A stretch of DNA of 63,280 nt from Myxococcales bacterium. Its GTDB lineage: Bacteria > Myxococcota_A > Polyangia > Polyangiales > Polyangiaceae. Location: contig JAJZQG010000012.1 of the NCBI GenBank assembly GCA_021847645.1, positions 1 through 63,280 of the forward strand. The letters are read 5' to 3'. Each line of letters starts with the position of its first letter. The first letter of the stretch is position 1. The notes under the pieces were generated by a model. The model ran no database searches. It saw only the letters and a program-made list of their open reading frames with translations, and had not been told where the DNA came from. Both the position numbers and the translations under genes were made by a program. Shown piece by piece: positions 21,475-31,944 of this stretch.

Positions 21475-21963
21475 TCACAACAGCTCGGGCCGGAGCTGTC
21501 GAATGGCCGCGACGATCGGCTCCATCTTCCCACTGTTGTAGAATTCAGTGAGGAACGCGTTGAGGGACAGATCGCCCTCGAGGTTCATTCCGAACTTCGC
21601 GGCCCGCCGGAAGATGAACGACAGCGGCTTGTGCTGGGCAACGGCCTCGAGCAGCAGCAGCAGAGCCAGGGGCCGCTTGCCGTGACGGCTGAAGCAGTAT
21701 AGGGGCCCCGAGCCTCGGCGGTAGACATCCTGGTAGAACGCGAGCACCTGATCCATGGTGATTTCGTCCCGGACAATCGGGATACCGATATAGGCCATGC
21801 CCAGCTCGCGCCCCCTCTTCTCCACCACACCGCCGAACTTCTCGTCGTCGTCACGCAAGTCGATGAGCGTCCGGTAGCCGAGATCGCGCAACTGCTGCAG
21901 ATCTTCGCTGTCCGGAACGGCACCGATCGTCACTCTGCTGTCGTACTTGCGAGCGTTCTTCAT
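21475..21963 (-). CDS. Tyrosine-phosphatase-like (DSP/DUF442-type) protein
   Basis: A 162-residue protein with the fold signature of small dual-specificity-like phosphatases: VTIGAVPDSEDLQQLRDLGY near residue 11, TLIDLRDDDE (D36) and a GMAYIGIPI strand. The P-loop reads LYCFSRHGKRP with C90 and R97. Spacing is C-X6-R rather than the canonical C-X5-R, so catalysis is uncertain. It could be an active variant or a phospho-binding relic. The start at 21963 has GGAGG ten bases upstream and is where family homology begins. It is on the same strand as the LCCL gene (125 bp apart) and the TetR gene (93 bp apart). Cytoplasmic. Confidence 0.7.
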   Translation of the reverse strand: MKNARKYDSRVTIGAVPDSEDLQQLRDLGYRTLIDLRDDDEKFGGVVEKRGRELGMAYIGIPIVRDEITMDQVLAFYQDVYRRGSGPLYCFSRHGKRPLALLLLLEAVAQHKPLSFIFRRAAKFGMNLEGDLSLNAFLTEFYNSGKMEPIVAAIRQLRPELL

Positions 21964-22056
21964 GACGGCCGCCCTCCCGTTGATGCCCGCTGCTGTTGCC
22001 ACAGCGTGGGGACGGGCCGGAGCCCTGTCCAGGGCGCCCCGGCAGGATGCTGGCCA

Positions 22057-24811
<2,755 letters not shown>

Positions 24812-24944
24812 GCGCCCGGCAGTTCGAGCCGCGCGACAGCGGCGCCGGCACCGCGCCCTGGCTGCGCGGGCATGCGACGCGAGTCACGATGTCTTGGTAG
24901 CAGGCTCGAGCTTCGCTTTGTAGTAGGCTTCATCGCCTTCGCTC

Positions 24945-26720
24945 ATGCGTCTGCTCTCGCGGTTGTTCGCCGCTTGCTTCGTGCTCCAGTTCGTCGCGCT
25001 CGACGTGGCGTGGCGCGGGCCTGCGAGCTTGTGGAGCGGGCCGTCGCAGCTCGTGTACGTGGCGGAGAGCGCGCTGTTGTGGTCCGCGGTATGGGCGGCG
25101 CGGGGCTCGCGCGCTGCACGCATCGCAGGCGCGGTGTTCGCGGCCCTGCTGGGGTCCGTGCAGATTGTCTTTCACCGTTACTATCACGGCACGATCGACC
25201 TGCAGGTCGTGCAAAGCGCGACGCATTGCTGGTCCGATGTCTGGCCGGTGGTGGTGCGGGCCTTGCCGCAGCTGTTGTGGATATGGGCACCTGCCGTGGC
25301 GCTCGAGTATGCTCTCTTGCGCCTGTCAACCGACGCATCCTGGTCCCCGCGGCGCCCTGCGGCCATGCTGATCGCCGGGATCCTTCTCTCCGGGCCGGCC
25401 AGACAAGGCCCGCCGGATCTTCAGCTCGTCGAGTCCGTCCGGCTGCTGTGGCAGCCCAAGGACCAAACGCCCGTCGCGCGCGTCCAAGTCCCACCGCTGG
25501 TCTCGACGCGACCGCGGCTGCCGAACGTTCTGCTGATCGTCACCGAGAGCGTGCGGGGCAAGGACTATTGCGCGGAGGGCGCGGCCGCCTGCGCCGTGGC
25601 ACCGCGCACGCTGGCGCTGCTGCCGAACCGGATTCCTCTTTTGCAGGCGCGCTCGGTGGCCAGCTACACGGCAATCGCGGTCTCGGCCCTGGTCACCGGT
25701 CGCATCCAGGTGCTGCCGCGCAGCGAGGTAATCGCCTCGCCGATGATCTTCGACTACGCCCGCGCCACGCGGCGGCAGGAGCAGCGCTACGACGTTGCGT
25801 ATTGGACGTCGCATTCGAGCGGCAACTTCGAGCGCGACGATGTCCCCGAGTCGGTGGACCACTATCTGGCGTTGGAGATGATCCTGGGGCGGACGGTCAA
25901 CGACGACGACGAGGAAACGGACGAGGGAGTGGACCGTCTGCTGGCGGACCGGGTGGAGCCGATGATGGCGCGGTTGCACACGCCGACGTTGGTGGTGCTT
26001 CAATTCGGGGGAACGCACGCGCCGTACTATGTAGATGAGACGGATGCGCCGTTCAGGCCTTGGCAGCACGAGGTGAGCTGGCGCGGGCTGGCGGAGCTGC
26101 ACAACGCGTATCTGGATTCGATTCACGAGCAGGACAAGCAGATAGCGCGGTGCGTGAAAGCGTTCCTGGACAAGGCCGGGGACGAGCCGTGGGTGGTGGC
26201 GTTCACGAGCGACCACGGCGAAGCGTTTGGCGAGCACACTGCCATTCACCACGGGCAGGACCTGTATGACGAGCAGATCCATGTGCCGGCGTTCATCGCC
26301 TACGGCAATGGGGCGTTGAGCGACACGGAGGCGCAGAACCTGTCGCAATGGCGGGACGAGAGCGTCACGCACCTGGACATGCTGCCCACGTTGCTGGATG
26401 TGATGGGCGTGCTGGATTCGTTTGCGATGCGACGGCTGGCCGCCACGCTGGTGGGGCGGAGCCTGATTCGGCCGCCGCGGCCGATGGACCAGCCCATTCC
26501 CATCTCCAACTGCACTGGCATCTTCACGTGCCCGCTGAACACCTGGGGAATGTTGCAGGCTACGACAACGATTCAAGCGCAGGCATGGGACGGGTGGTGG
26601 CGGTGCGTCGACATGGTGTCGGGGCACGAGCAGCCGATGGCGAGGCCTGAGTGTCTGCGGTTGCAGAGGGCGTCGGCGGTGTGGTTTCCGCAGCTTCCGG
26701 GCGGAGCGGAGAACAAGTGA
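24945..26720 (+). CDS. Membrane-bound sulfatase/phosphoethanolamine-transferase-fold protein
   Basis: A 591-residue protein. Four or five N-terminal membrane segments (within about 1-150) lead to a periplasmic alkaline-phosphatase-superfamily domain. Metal and nucleophile motifs are visible: NVLLIVTESVRGKDYC (acidic metal ligand followed by a Ser/Thr region), QFGGTHAPYY and TSDHGEAFGEH (Asp-His metal ligands). This architecture is shared by lipid A phosphoethanolamine transferases, LTA-synthase-like enzymes and membrane sulfatases. The exact donor and acceptor cannot be told. A Cys-containing C-terminal part (SNCTGIFTCPLN) is also typical of disulfide-bonded periplasmic enzymes. The gene stands alone after fadH. 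Confidence 0.8.
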   Translation: MRLLSRLFAACFVLQFVALDVAWRGPASLWSGPSQLVYVAESALLWSAVWAARGSRAARIAGAVFAALLGSVQIVFHRYYHGTIDLQVVQSATHCWSDVWPVVVRALPQLLWIWAPAVALEYALLRLSTDASWSPRRPAAMLIAGILLSGPARQGPPDLQLVESVRLLWQPKDQTPVARVQVPPLVSTRPRLPNVLLIVTESVRGKDYCAEGAAACAVAPRTLALLPNRIPLLQARSVASYTAIAVSALVTGRIQVLPRSEVIASPMIFDYARATRRQEQRYDVAYWTSHSSGNFERDDVPESVDHYLALEMILGRTVNDDDEETDEGVDRLLADRVEPMMARLHTPTLVVLQFGGTHAPYYVDETDAPFRPWQHEVSWRGLAELHNAYLDSIHEQDKQIARCVKAFLDKAGDEPWVVAFTSDHGEAFGEHTAIHHGQDLYDEQIHVPAFIAYGNGALSDTEAQNLSQWRDESVTHLDMLPTLLDVMGVLDSFAMRRLAATLVGRSLIRPPRPMDQPIPISNCTGIFTCPLNTWGMLQATTTIQAQAWDGWWRCVDMVSGHEQPMARPECLRLQRASAVWFPQLPGGAENK

Positions 26721-26777
26721 GGGGCGCGCGAGTGCCGTTGCGCACGCATGGCGGGCGCACGGCTGACGAACAGAATA

Positions 26778-26794
26778 TCGTGCTGTGATCACGA
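26778..26794. promoter_or_regulatory. Inverted repeat in the AT-rich leader of the CMP-kinase-like gene
   Basis: TCGTG-CTGTGAT-CACGA is a dyad of two 5-bp arms with a 7-bp centre that itself contains GTGATCAC. It lies in the most AT-rich part of the local intergenic region, 84 bp before the gene start. A TTGACA lies at 26818. Candidate operator. Confidence 0.3.
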
Positions 26795-26877
26795 ATACAT
26801 ATTGAGGCCGTCGCGGGTTGACAGTCGGCGTGGGCGCGGTGGACAACACTTGCAAGGCTCCGTCCGACGCAGGTTCC

Positions 26878-27705
26878 ATGGCGATCATCCTCATCTCCCG
26901 CGGAACGATGTCCGGGGTTACCCCGCTCACCGACTCCCTGTCCAAGGCAATCGGCTACCGCAGTGTCTCGCGCGAAGACCTGGTGGCCCGGGTCAACGAG
27001 CACGGCGAGATTGCCAATCGCATCGTGGAGTCCATCGGCAACGCCACGCGGGCCTACGAGCAATTCAGCCGCCTTCGTCGCCCGTACGTGATTCTCATGC
27101 GTCTGGCGCTGCTCGAGTATGCGGAGCAGGACAATCTCATCTATCACGGATACTCCGGGCACCTGCTGATACCGGCATTTCGGCACGTGCTGCGCGTGCG
27201 GATCAACGCTCCCCTGCCGATGCGCATCCGGACCACGATGGCCCATTTCCGCTGCACGGAGGAAGAAGCGGTCGAGAAGATCCAGACGGAAGACGAGAAT
27301 CGGGGACGCTGGGCGCGGTTCATGTACGGGCGGGACATCCGGCACACGGGGCTGTACGACCTGATCCTGAACCTGCAGCGCATGTCGGTCCCGGCCGCGT
27401 GCCGTCTGCTGGGTTGCGCGGCCAACGAGCCGGAGCTCCAGCCGCTGCCGGAGACGCTGCAGGAGGTCCAGGAGCTGCTGCTGGCCACGCGTGTGGAAGC
27501 CGCGTTGGTGACCGATTCGCGCACGAGCACTCACGAGATCGAGGCCAAGGTCAAGGGCCAGACCATTCAGCTGGTCGGGCCCTACCTCGAAGACGATCAG
27601 CGGGCCCTTGTCTGCCAGGTTGCCCAATCCGAGAGCGGAGACAAGCGGGTCGAGTACGAGGCGGGCTGCGCGGCCATCTTCGAACCCGTGATCGACGCCG
27701 ACTGA
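26878..27705 (+). CDS. Cytidylate-kinase-like protein
   Basis: A 275-residue protein. The N-terminus MAIILISRGTMSG then LTDSLSKAIGYRSVSREDLV resembles the cytidylate-kinase-like family, but the P-loop is degenerate: SRGTMSGVTPL replaces the family SRx-GSGG. A middle helical part (YHGYSGHLLIP, LRVRINAPLPMRIRTTM, GRDIRHTGLYDLILNL) follows the family closely. The C-terminal 70 residues (THEIEAKVKGQTIQLVGP) look like a BON-type small module, possibly for membrane or ligand binding. Kinase activity is uncertain because of the P-loop change. Start chosen at the conserved MAIIL rather than the upstream GTG at 26818. Confidence 0.7.
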   Translation: MAIILISRGTMSGVTPLTDSLSKAIGYRSVSREDLVARVNEHGEIANRIVESIGNATRAYEQFSRLRRPYVILMRLALLEYAEQDNLIYHGYSGHLLIPAFRHVLRVRINAPLPMRIRTTMAHFRCTEEEAVEKIQTEDENRGRWARFMYGRDIRHTGLYDLILNLQRMSVPAACRLLGCAANEPELQPLPETLQEVQELLLATRVEAALVTDSRTSTHEIEAKVKGQTIQLVGPYLEDDQRALVCQVAQSESGDKRVEYEAGCAAIFEPVIDAD

Positions 27706-27754
27706 CTGGCTTTGCTTCGCTGGAGCATCGTTGCCAACTCGATAGGAGCACGGC

Positions 27755-28600
27755 ATGAGCGAGACCTCGAACACGTCCGACACTACCCAAAAGGCCCTGA
27801 GCGAGATCCAGGCCCTGATGCTGCGGAACTTGGAGCTGCACCAGACTGTCGCTCAGACCGAGCGGGAGATGTGCGACATCGAGCGCACGCATACGAAGAT
27901 ATCCGAGGATCTGTTGTCCCACGCCGGACAGAGCAACGTGCTTGCGCTCAAGCAGACCGGCATGGCCCAGGAACGCACGGCGCTCACGCGCGAGCAGACG
28001 CGGCTGTCGACGCGGTCGAGCGAGCTGGCGAACATCCGCACGGACATGGGCCGGGAGCGCACCACGCTCGCCAACCAGCGGACCGACCTGGCCGTGGTAC
28101 GAACCGACATGGCCCGCGGGCGCACGTCGATGGCGGGGCAGCGCACGGACCTGGCGCGGGCCCGCACGCAGCTGGCGGACCGCCGGACCAACTGGGCCGA
28201 ACGTCGCACGGACCTGTCGGTCAAGAGAACCGACATGGCCACGGAGCGCAACACGCTAGCCGAGCGGCGCACCGACCTGTCGAACAAGCGAACCTCCTTG
28301 GCCACGGGACGCAACCTGTTGGCCGAGACGCGCACGAACCTGTCGCACCAGCGCACGGAGCTGGCCGTGGGAAGGACGGCGCTGGCATTCATCCGCACCG
28401 GGCTTGCGCTGTTCGTCCTGGGCCTGACCCTGTATCGCTACTTCGGGCTGTCTTGGTGGAGCGTCCTGGATGGCGCCTTGGTGCTGGTCAGTCTTGTGAT
28501 GCTGGCCTCAGGTGGCAAGGCGTACCGAAGCGCGTCCAAGCGGATCAGCGAGCTCAAGGCGGAGTTGGCGCGCATCCAGGCCGGGGCGCCGCAGGCCTGA
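27755..28600 (+). CDS. Heptad-repeat protein with C-terminal DUF202 membrane domain
   Basis: A 281-residue protein. Residues about 1-68 are helical and acidic. From about 69 to 223 there are some 22 back-to-back seven-residue units of the form R-T-x-L-A-x-x (RTDLAVV, RTDMARG, RTSMAGQ, RTDLARA). They lead without a break into ALAFIRTGLALFVLG, the DUF202/YidH-type motif, then two membrane helices (about 208-250) and a short basic coiled tail. The repeat unit is visibly the same as the DUF202 motif core (ERTxLAxIRTxLA), as if one motif had been multiplied into a long rod. Probably an inner-membrane protein with a cytoplasmic helical stalk; function unknown. Confidence 0.8.
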   Translation: MSETSNTSDTTQKALSEIQALMLRNLELHQTVAQTEREMCDIERTHTKISEDLLSHAGQSNVLALKQTGMAQERTALTREQTRLSTRSSELANIRTDMGRERTTLANQRTDLAVVRTDMARGRTSMAGQRTDLARARTQLADRRTNWAERRTDLSVKRTDMATERNTLAERRTDLSNKRTSLATGRNLLAETRTNLSHQRTELAVGRTALAFIRTGLALFVLGLTLYRYFGLSWWSVLDGALVLVSLVMLASGGKAYRSASKRISELKAELARIQAGAPQA

Positions 28601-28858
28601 CGGGCGCGGCCGATCGCCATGCGGGAGATCCGGCCCTGACGCGGCTCCCCTACTGCTTGTGGAAGGTCATCGTCTCGGACACCGCACAGCCCTCGAGCAT
28701 GTTCTGGTTGCCGTTCATGGTCTGCCAGGTACCGGCGACCGCTTGAACCGCCGGTGCCAGCACAGCGCCCGCAACCTTCCGCGACGGCTCACGGCGAGAG
28801 GGCAATCCGAACTCTTTTTTTTTCGCAACACCGCGCCCGGTCCGGCCGAGGGGCCGGC
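28601..28858. other. Intergenic region with possible gene remnant and T-run
   Basis: A 258-bp gap. It contains a minus-strand frame that looks like a gene fragment (see the pseudogene entry) and a run of nine T at 28815-28823, exceptional in this GC-rich DNA. No clear hairpin precedes the T-run on the plus strand. Confidence 0.4.
28650..28790 (-). pseudogene. Possible C-terminal gene remnant
   Basis: The minus-strand frame ending at 28650 reads AGTWQTMNGNQNMLEGC and then AVSETMTFHKQ, which looks like natural protein (small polar residues, balanced composition). Upstream residues in the frame turn Arg-rich. It may be the surviving end of a truncated secreted-protein gene. Evidence is weak. 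Confidence 0.25.
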
Positions 28859-29455
28859 ATGAACGCAAATCACGATGCCTTGGCACGGACCCCGACCTCT
28901 CATGATCCCTTCCCCCGCACGGACAACCCCGCGGCCCAGTCCGCGCACGCCTGCTGCGGCACCGAGGGGAACGCGTGGCGCGACGGCGGCACCGTCGTCA
29001 TTCCTCGGGAAGACGGCGAGATGCCGGATCGGTGCGTCATCTGCAACGCGCCGACCGACTTCTACCGCCAAAGCGTCACACTGAGAGTCTCGCCGTCCTG
29101 GACCGTCGCGGCCCTCCTGCTGGGTCCGCTCCCCTACTACGTTCTCGCCAAGATGACGGAGAAGTCCGCCAACGTCGAGCTGGGCCTGTGCGCCAAGCAC
29201 CGAAGCCGACCGTCGTACGGGCGTCTGCTCAAGGCGGGCGGGCTGGTTATGGGGCTGGGACTCTTCGTGCTCGGAGCCTATCTCCAGTCGCTGCCTTGGA
29301 TGGTGGGTTCATTGCTGGTGGCGCTGGTGGCGCTGGGCGTGGGCAGTCGCATGACGACCACCGTACGTGTTGCGAGCATGGACAACCAATTCGTCCGGCT
29401 CCGCGTTGGCGAGGCTTTTCTGCGGTCGATCCCGCCGCGGGCTCCGACGCCGTGA
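28859..29455 (+). CDS. Small membrane protein with zinc-knuckle-like motif
   Basis: A 198-residue protein. After a polar N-terminus with CC at about 33-34 comes CVICNAPTDFYR (a CxxC knuckle near 60) and a later Cys in LGLCAKHRSR, the arrangement of a small zinc site. Hydrophobic segments lie at about 76-92 (one short helix between the Cys elements) and at about 122-160 (two adjacent helices). The C-terminal 35 residues are soluble beta-like sequence. No family name is recognised. The start at 28859 is the first ATG after Arg-rich non-coding sequence; the preceding GGCCGGGC is a poor ribosome site. Confidence 0.65.
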   Translation: MNANHDALARTPTSHDPFPRTDNPAAQSAHACCGTEGNAWRDGGTVVIPREDGEMPDRCVICNAPTDFYRQSVTLRVSPSWTVAALLLGPLPYYVLAKMTEKSANVELGLCAKHRSRPSYGRLLKAGGLVMGLGLFVLGAYLQSLPWMVGSLLVALVALGVGSRMTTTVRVASMDNQFVRLRVGEAFLRSIPPRAPTP

Positions 29456-29507
29456 GGGCCCGGACAATCTTGCGCAGCTACGTCGCGCTCCAGAAAGAAG
29501 GACTGAC

Positions 29508-30968
29508 ATGACGACCTCCATCGACACCTCCAGGTATCATCGAGCTCGCCTCTCGGGCGAATCGGGCTCGGAGGACGCCACGGCGCACTGCCGCCCGGAG
29601 CCGCGGCCCACGGACAGTCCCGCGACACAGCGGGCGGCTGCGCGCGCGGCACGCGAAGACCGCGCAGCCGGCGCGTCCGATGGCGGCGCGGCCCCGAGCG
29701 ACTCGAGCCACAGCGCGATACGCGACCTGCTCGGAACGCTCGCCGCGGTGCGATCCGGCGCGACCGCAGGCGGCGCGCAGAAAGAGCAGCGCGTCGAGAC
29801 TGCGCGGGCTGCGGTCGCGACGCTCGCGCGGGAGCTGCCCGGACACGGCGTGGATACGGGCGTGCTCGCCGCCAGGTTTGCGGATGACCGATACGCGGCC
29901 ATGAGCCCCAGCCAGCTTCGGTCGCAGGCGACCGCGAGCTTCGTCAAGGCCGCGCTCACGGCGCATCCGGAGCTGGCCGACGCGATGATTGCGGTCAGGC
30001 TCCAAGGCGTGGGCAGTGAACGTCGGGAGCTGGTCGGCCTGGCGGTGGCTGCGTCAGGCGCTCATGGCTGGCTGAGGTACGCTGCAGCCGAGAGCGCGCT
30101 GGGCGCGGCGGCATCGCTCGACCAACAGGAGTCGCGAGAAGTCGTGGCGATGATGCGCGCGGGGATGAGCTTCCGCGCGGCCGTGGCGACACAACAGCGA
30201 GAAGTGGCGGCGGCGGACGGTTGGGCTGCCTCCCATCGCTCCCTGGAGGCGCAGAAGCACAACGCCGTCGACGACGCGCAGCGGCAGAAGGCGCAGGTTG
30301 CGCAGCTGCTGTCGTCGGTCAACACCGCTTACAGGAGTGTTCCCGTGCTCAGCCGTGCAGCGGAGCTGACCGTCGGCGTGGGGGCATCGCTCGGCACGGT
30401 GGGGGCGGTCGGAGCCGCGGAGGTCGAGGCGACAATCCGCCGCGACGCTGCGCCGATCCGGACGGCGTTCGAGCGAGCAGGGAATGCCGGCGGGTACATG
30501 TGGGGCGAGCTCAGCGACAAGATTCGCCGAGCGGGCGGCACCTACGCGAAGTTCCAGAACCAGTATCTCGAGTACATCGCTGTCAACGAGCAGTACCAGG
30601 CAGCGCTGGGAAGCCAGGACCACGAGGAAATCGTCTCCACCTCGAAGCGGATGGCAGTGTTGCTGCCGGAGCTCAAGGCCACGGCGGAAGCCCTGGGCGC
30701 GCAGGCCGAGGTGATCGGCAGGGAGAACAAGGATTTCGACGGCGCCGCGATCCACGCGGCGATCCACCTCGCGGTCAGCGCGGTCACGCTCGGGTGTGGA
30801 GGCTTTCCCGGTGAGCACAATGTCTCGCATGCGGTTGCGACGAGATTGGCTGATGCGATGAGCCCCGAGGCCGCGAATCTGGTGGGCGACGCGGCGGCCA
30901 CTGTGTATGCCACCACTGCGGAAGGCGCGGTGGTGCGAGGCGGCTCCGCCCTGGCTCACCACGAGTAG
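29508..30968 (+). CDS. Large helical protein of unknown function
   Basis: A 486-residue protein. The first 60 residues are disordered and polar. The rest is Ala-rich helix, with a long coiled stretch near 225-275 (SLEAQKHNAVDDAQRQKAQ) and a more hydrophobic Gly-rich segment near 290-315 (VGVGASLGTVGAVGAAEVEA). The C-terminal 130 residues include paired HAAIHLAVSAV and HNVSHAVATRLADAM helices. No signal peptide and no catalytic motif. AAGGA sits just before the ATG at 29508, which decides the start. The pattern resembles secreted toxins or contractile-injection cargo in composition only. It is convergent with the methyltransferase gene. Confidence 0.65.
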   Translation: MTTSIDTSRYHRARLSGESGSEDATAHCRPEPRPTDSPATQRAAARAAREDRAAGASDGGAAPSDSSHSAIRDLLGTLAAVRSGATAGGAQKEQRVETARAAVATLARELPGHGVDTGVLAARFADDRYAAMSPSQLRSQATASFVKAALTAHPELADAMIAVRLQGVGSERRELVGLAVAASGAHGWLRYAAAESALGAAASLDQQESREVVAMMRAGMSFRAAVATQQREVAAADGWAASHRSLEAQKHNAVDDAQRQKAQVAQLLSSVNTAYRSVPVLSRAAELTVGVGASLGTVGAVGAAEVEATIRRDAAPIRTAFERAGNAGGYMWGELSDKIRRAGGTYAKFQNQYLEYIAVNEQYQAALGSQDHEEIVSTSKRMAVLLPELKATAEALGAQAEVIGRENKDFDGAAIHAAIHLAVSAVTLGCGGFPGEHNVSHAVATRLADAMSPEAANLVGDAAATVYATTAEGAVVRGGSALAHHE

Positions 30969-31046
30969 AAGCGGGCCGCTCAAAGAGAACATCGCCGGGA
31001 CACGGATCGAAGGGATCGCACGCAGGGCCGCATCCTGGTCGCAGGC

Positions 31047-31877
31047 TCACCGCCGCTGACATCGAATCACGGCGCCCCACGGGCGCCTCGGATTCCGATC
31101 GAACGCGACGACCGCTCGCAAGATCCAGGGCAAGCGTTTCAGGCGCCGCGCCTCGGGCAGCACGGCTCGGATGTCCGTCGCGGGCCAGCCCAGGGCCTCG
31201 AAGAAATCGGCCCCGTCAGCCGGCGCGAAGCGCCAGCGCGCATCCGGGGCTACCAGGTGAGCTTTCTTGCGCATGCCTCTTCGAACCAGCGGGGAGGCGA
31301 GGTCCGTGATCCAGAACCGCACGAGCTGGTGTGCGCACAGGTCACGGGCGAGGGCGCGCACGATGTCTTCGGGCAGGTACACCAGCAGCCCCTCGCTGAT
31401 CACCAACGCCGAGGAAGCACCGTCGAGCGCTTGCTCGAGCACGCGTGCGCGCTGCGCCTCATCCCGCAGGTCGGCCGGGCAGCGTTCCAGCGGGCAACGA
31501 GGGCGCTCGCCCGCGAGCAGAGCGCGCTTTCGATCGAGCACGTCCGGCGTATCGACCTCGATCCAGCGGACTGCCCCGGGCAGGGCCAGCCGATAGGGAC
31601 GCGTGTCATACCCGGCGGCAAGGTTGACCACGCGGTCCACACCGTCGTCCAGGGAGCGCGCGATCAGCTCGTCGATGAGCACGGTGCGAACGATCGTGGT
31701 CCACGCACCGCGCGTGGCACTGCCGCGGTTCATCCGACGGGCGACCTGCTCGCCGCGGTCGCCGGCGAGGATGGCAGCGAGCGGATCGCGGAAGAGCGCG
31801 TCGCGCCGCCGCGTCTCGATGGTCCGGTGCCACGCCACCCAGGCGGCGGTGTCAGCGCCTGTCACGAGGTTCTCCAT
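31047..31877 (-). CDS. Class I SAM-dependent methyltransferase (TIGR00027 / LCM type)
   Basis: A 276-residue protein. It opens with the family N-terminus (TAAWVAWHRTIETRRRDALF then RDPLA) and has the SAM-binding motif NLAAGYDTRPYRL, the acidic end of strand beta2 in WIEVDTPDVLDRK, and ISEGLLVYLP. These are the signatures of the TIGR00027/leucine carboxyl methyltransferase-like family, whose bacterial members methylate carboxyl or hydroxyl groups of small molecules or proteins. GAGGAG nine bases before the ATG at 31877 supports the start. It is divergent from the DUF4175 gene. Substrate unknown. Confidence 0.85.
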   Translation of the reverse strand: MENLVTGADTAAWVAWHRTIETRRRDALFRDPLAAILAGDRGEQVARRMNRGSATRGAWTTIVRTVLIDELIARSLDDGVDRVVNLAAGYDTRPYRLALPGAVRWIEVDTPDVLDRKRALLAGERPRCPLERCPADLRDEAQRARVLEQALDGASSALVISEGLLVYLPEDIVRALARDLCAHQLVRFWITDLASPLVRRGMRKKAHLVAPDARWRFAPADGADFFEALGWPATDIRAVLPEARRLKRLPWILRAVVAFDRNPRRPWGAVIRCQRR

Positions 31878-31944
31878 GCGCGCGCAAGCTCCTCGCGTTG
31901 GATCGTGCCGCGGTGCCGGCCGTGACCCAACAAGGATTGCGATC

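Noticed and set aside
28815..28823. Nine-T run as an intrinsic terminator
   Set aside because: No stable stem immediately precedes it on the plus strand, and it is 214 bp from the upstream stop.
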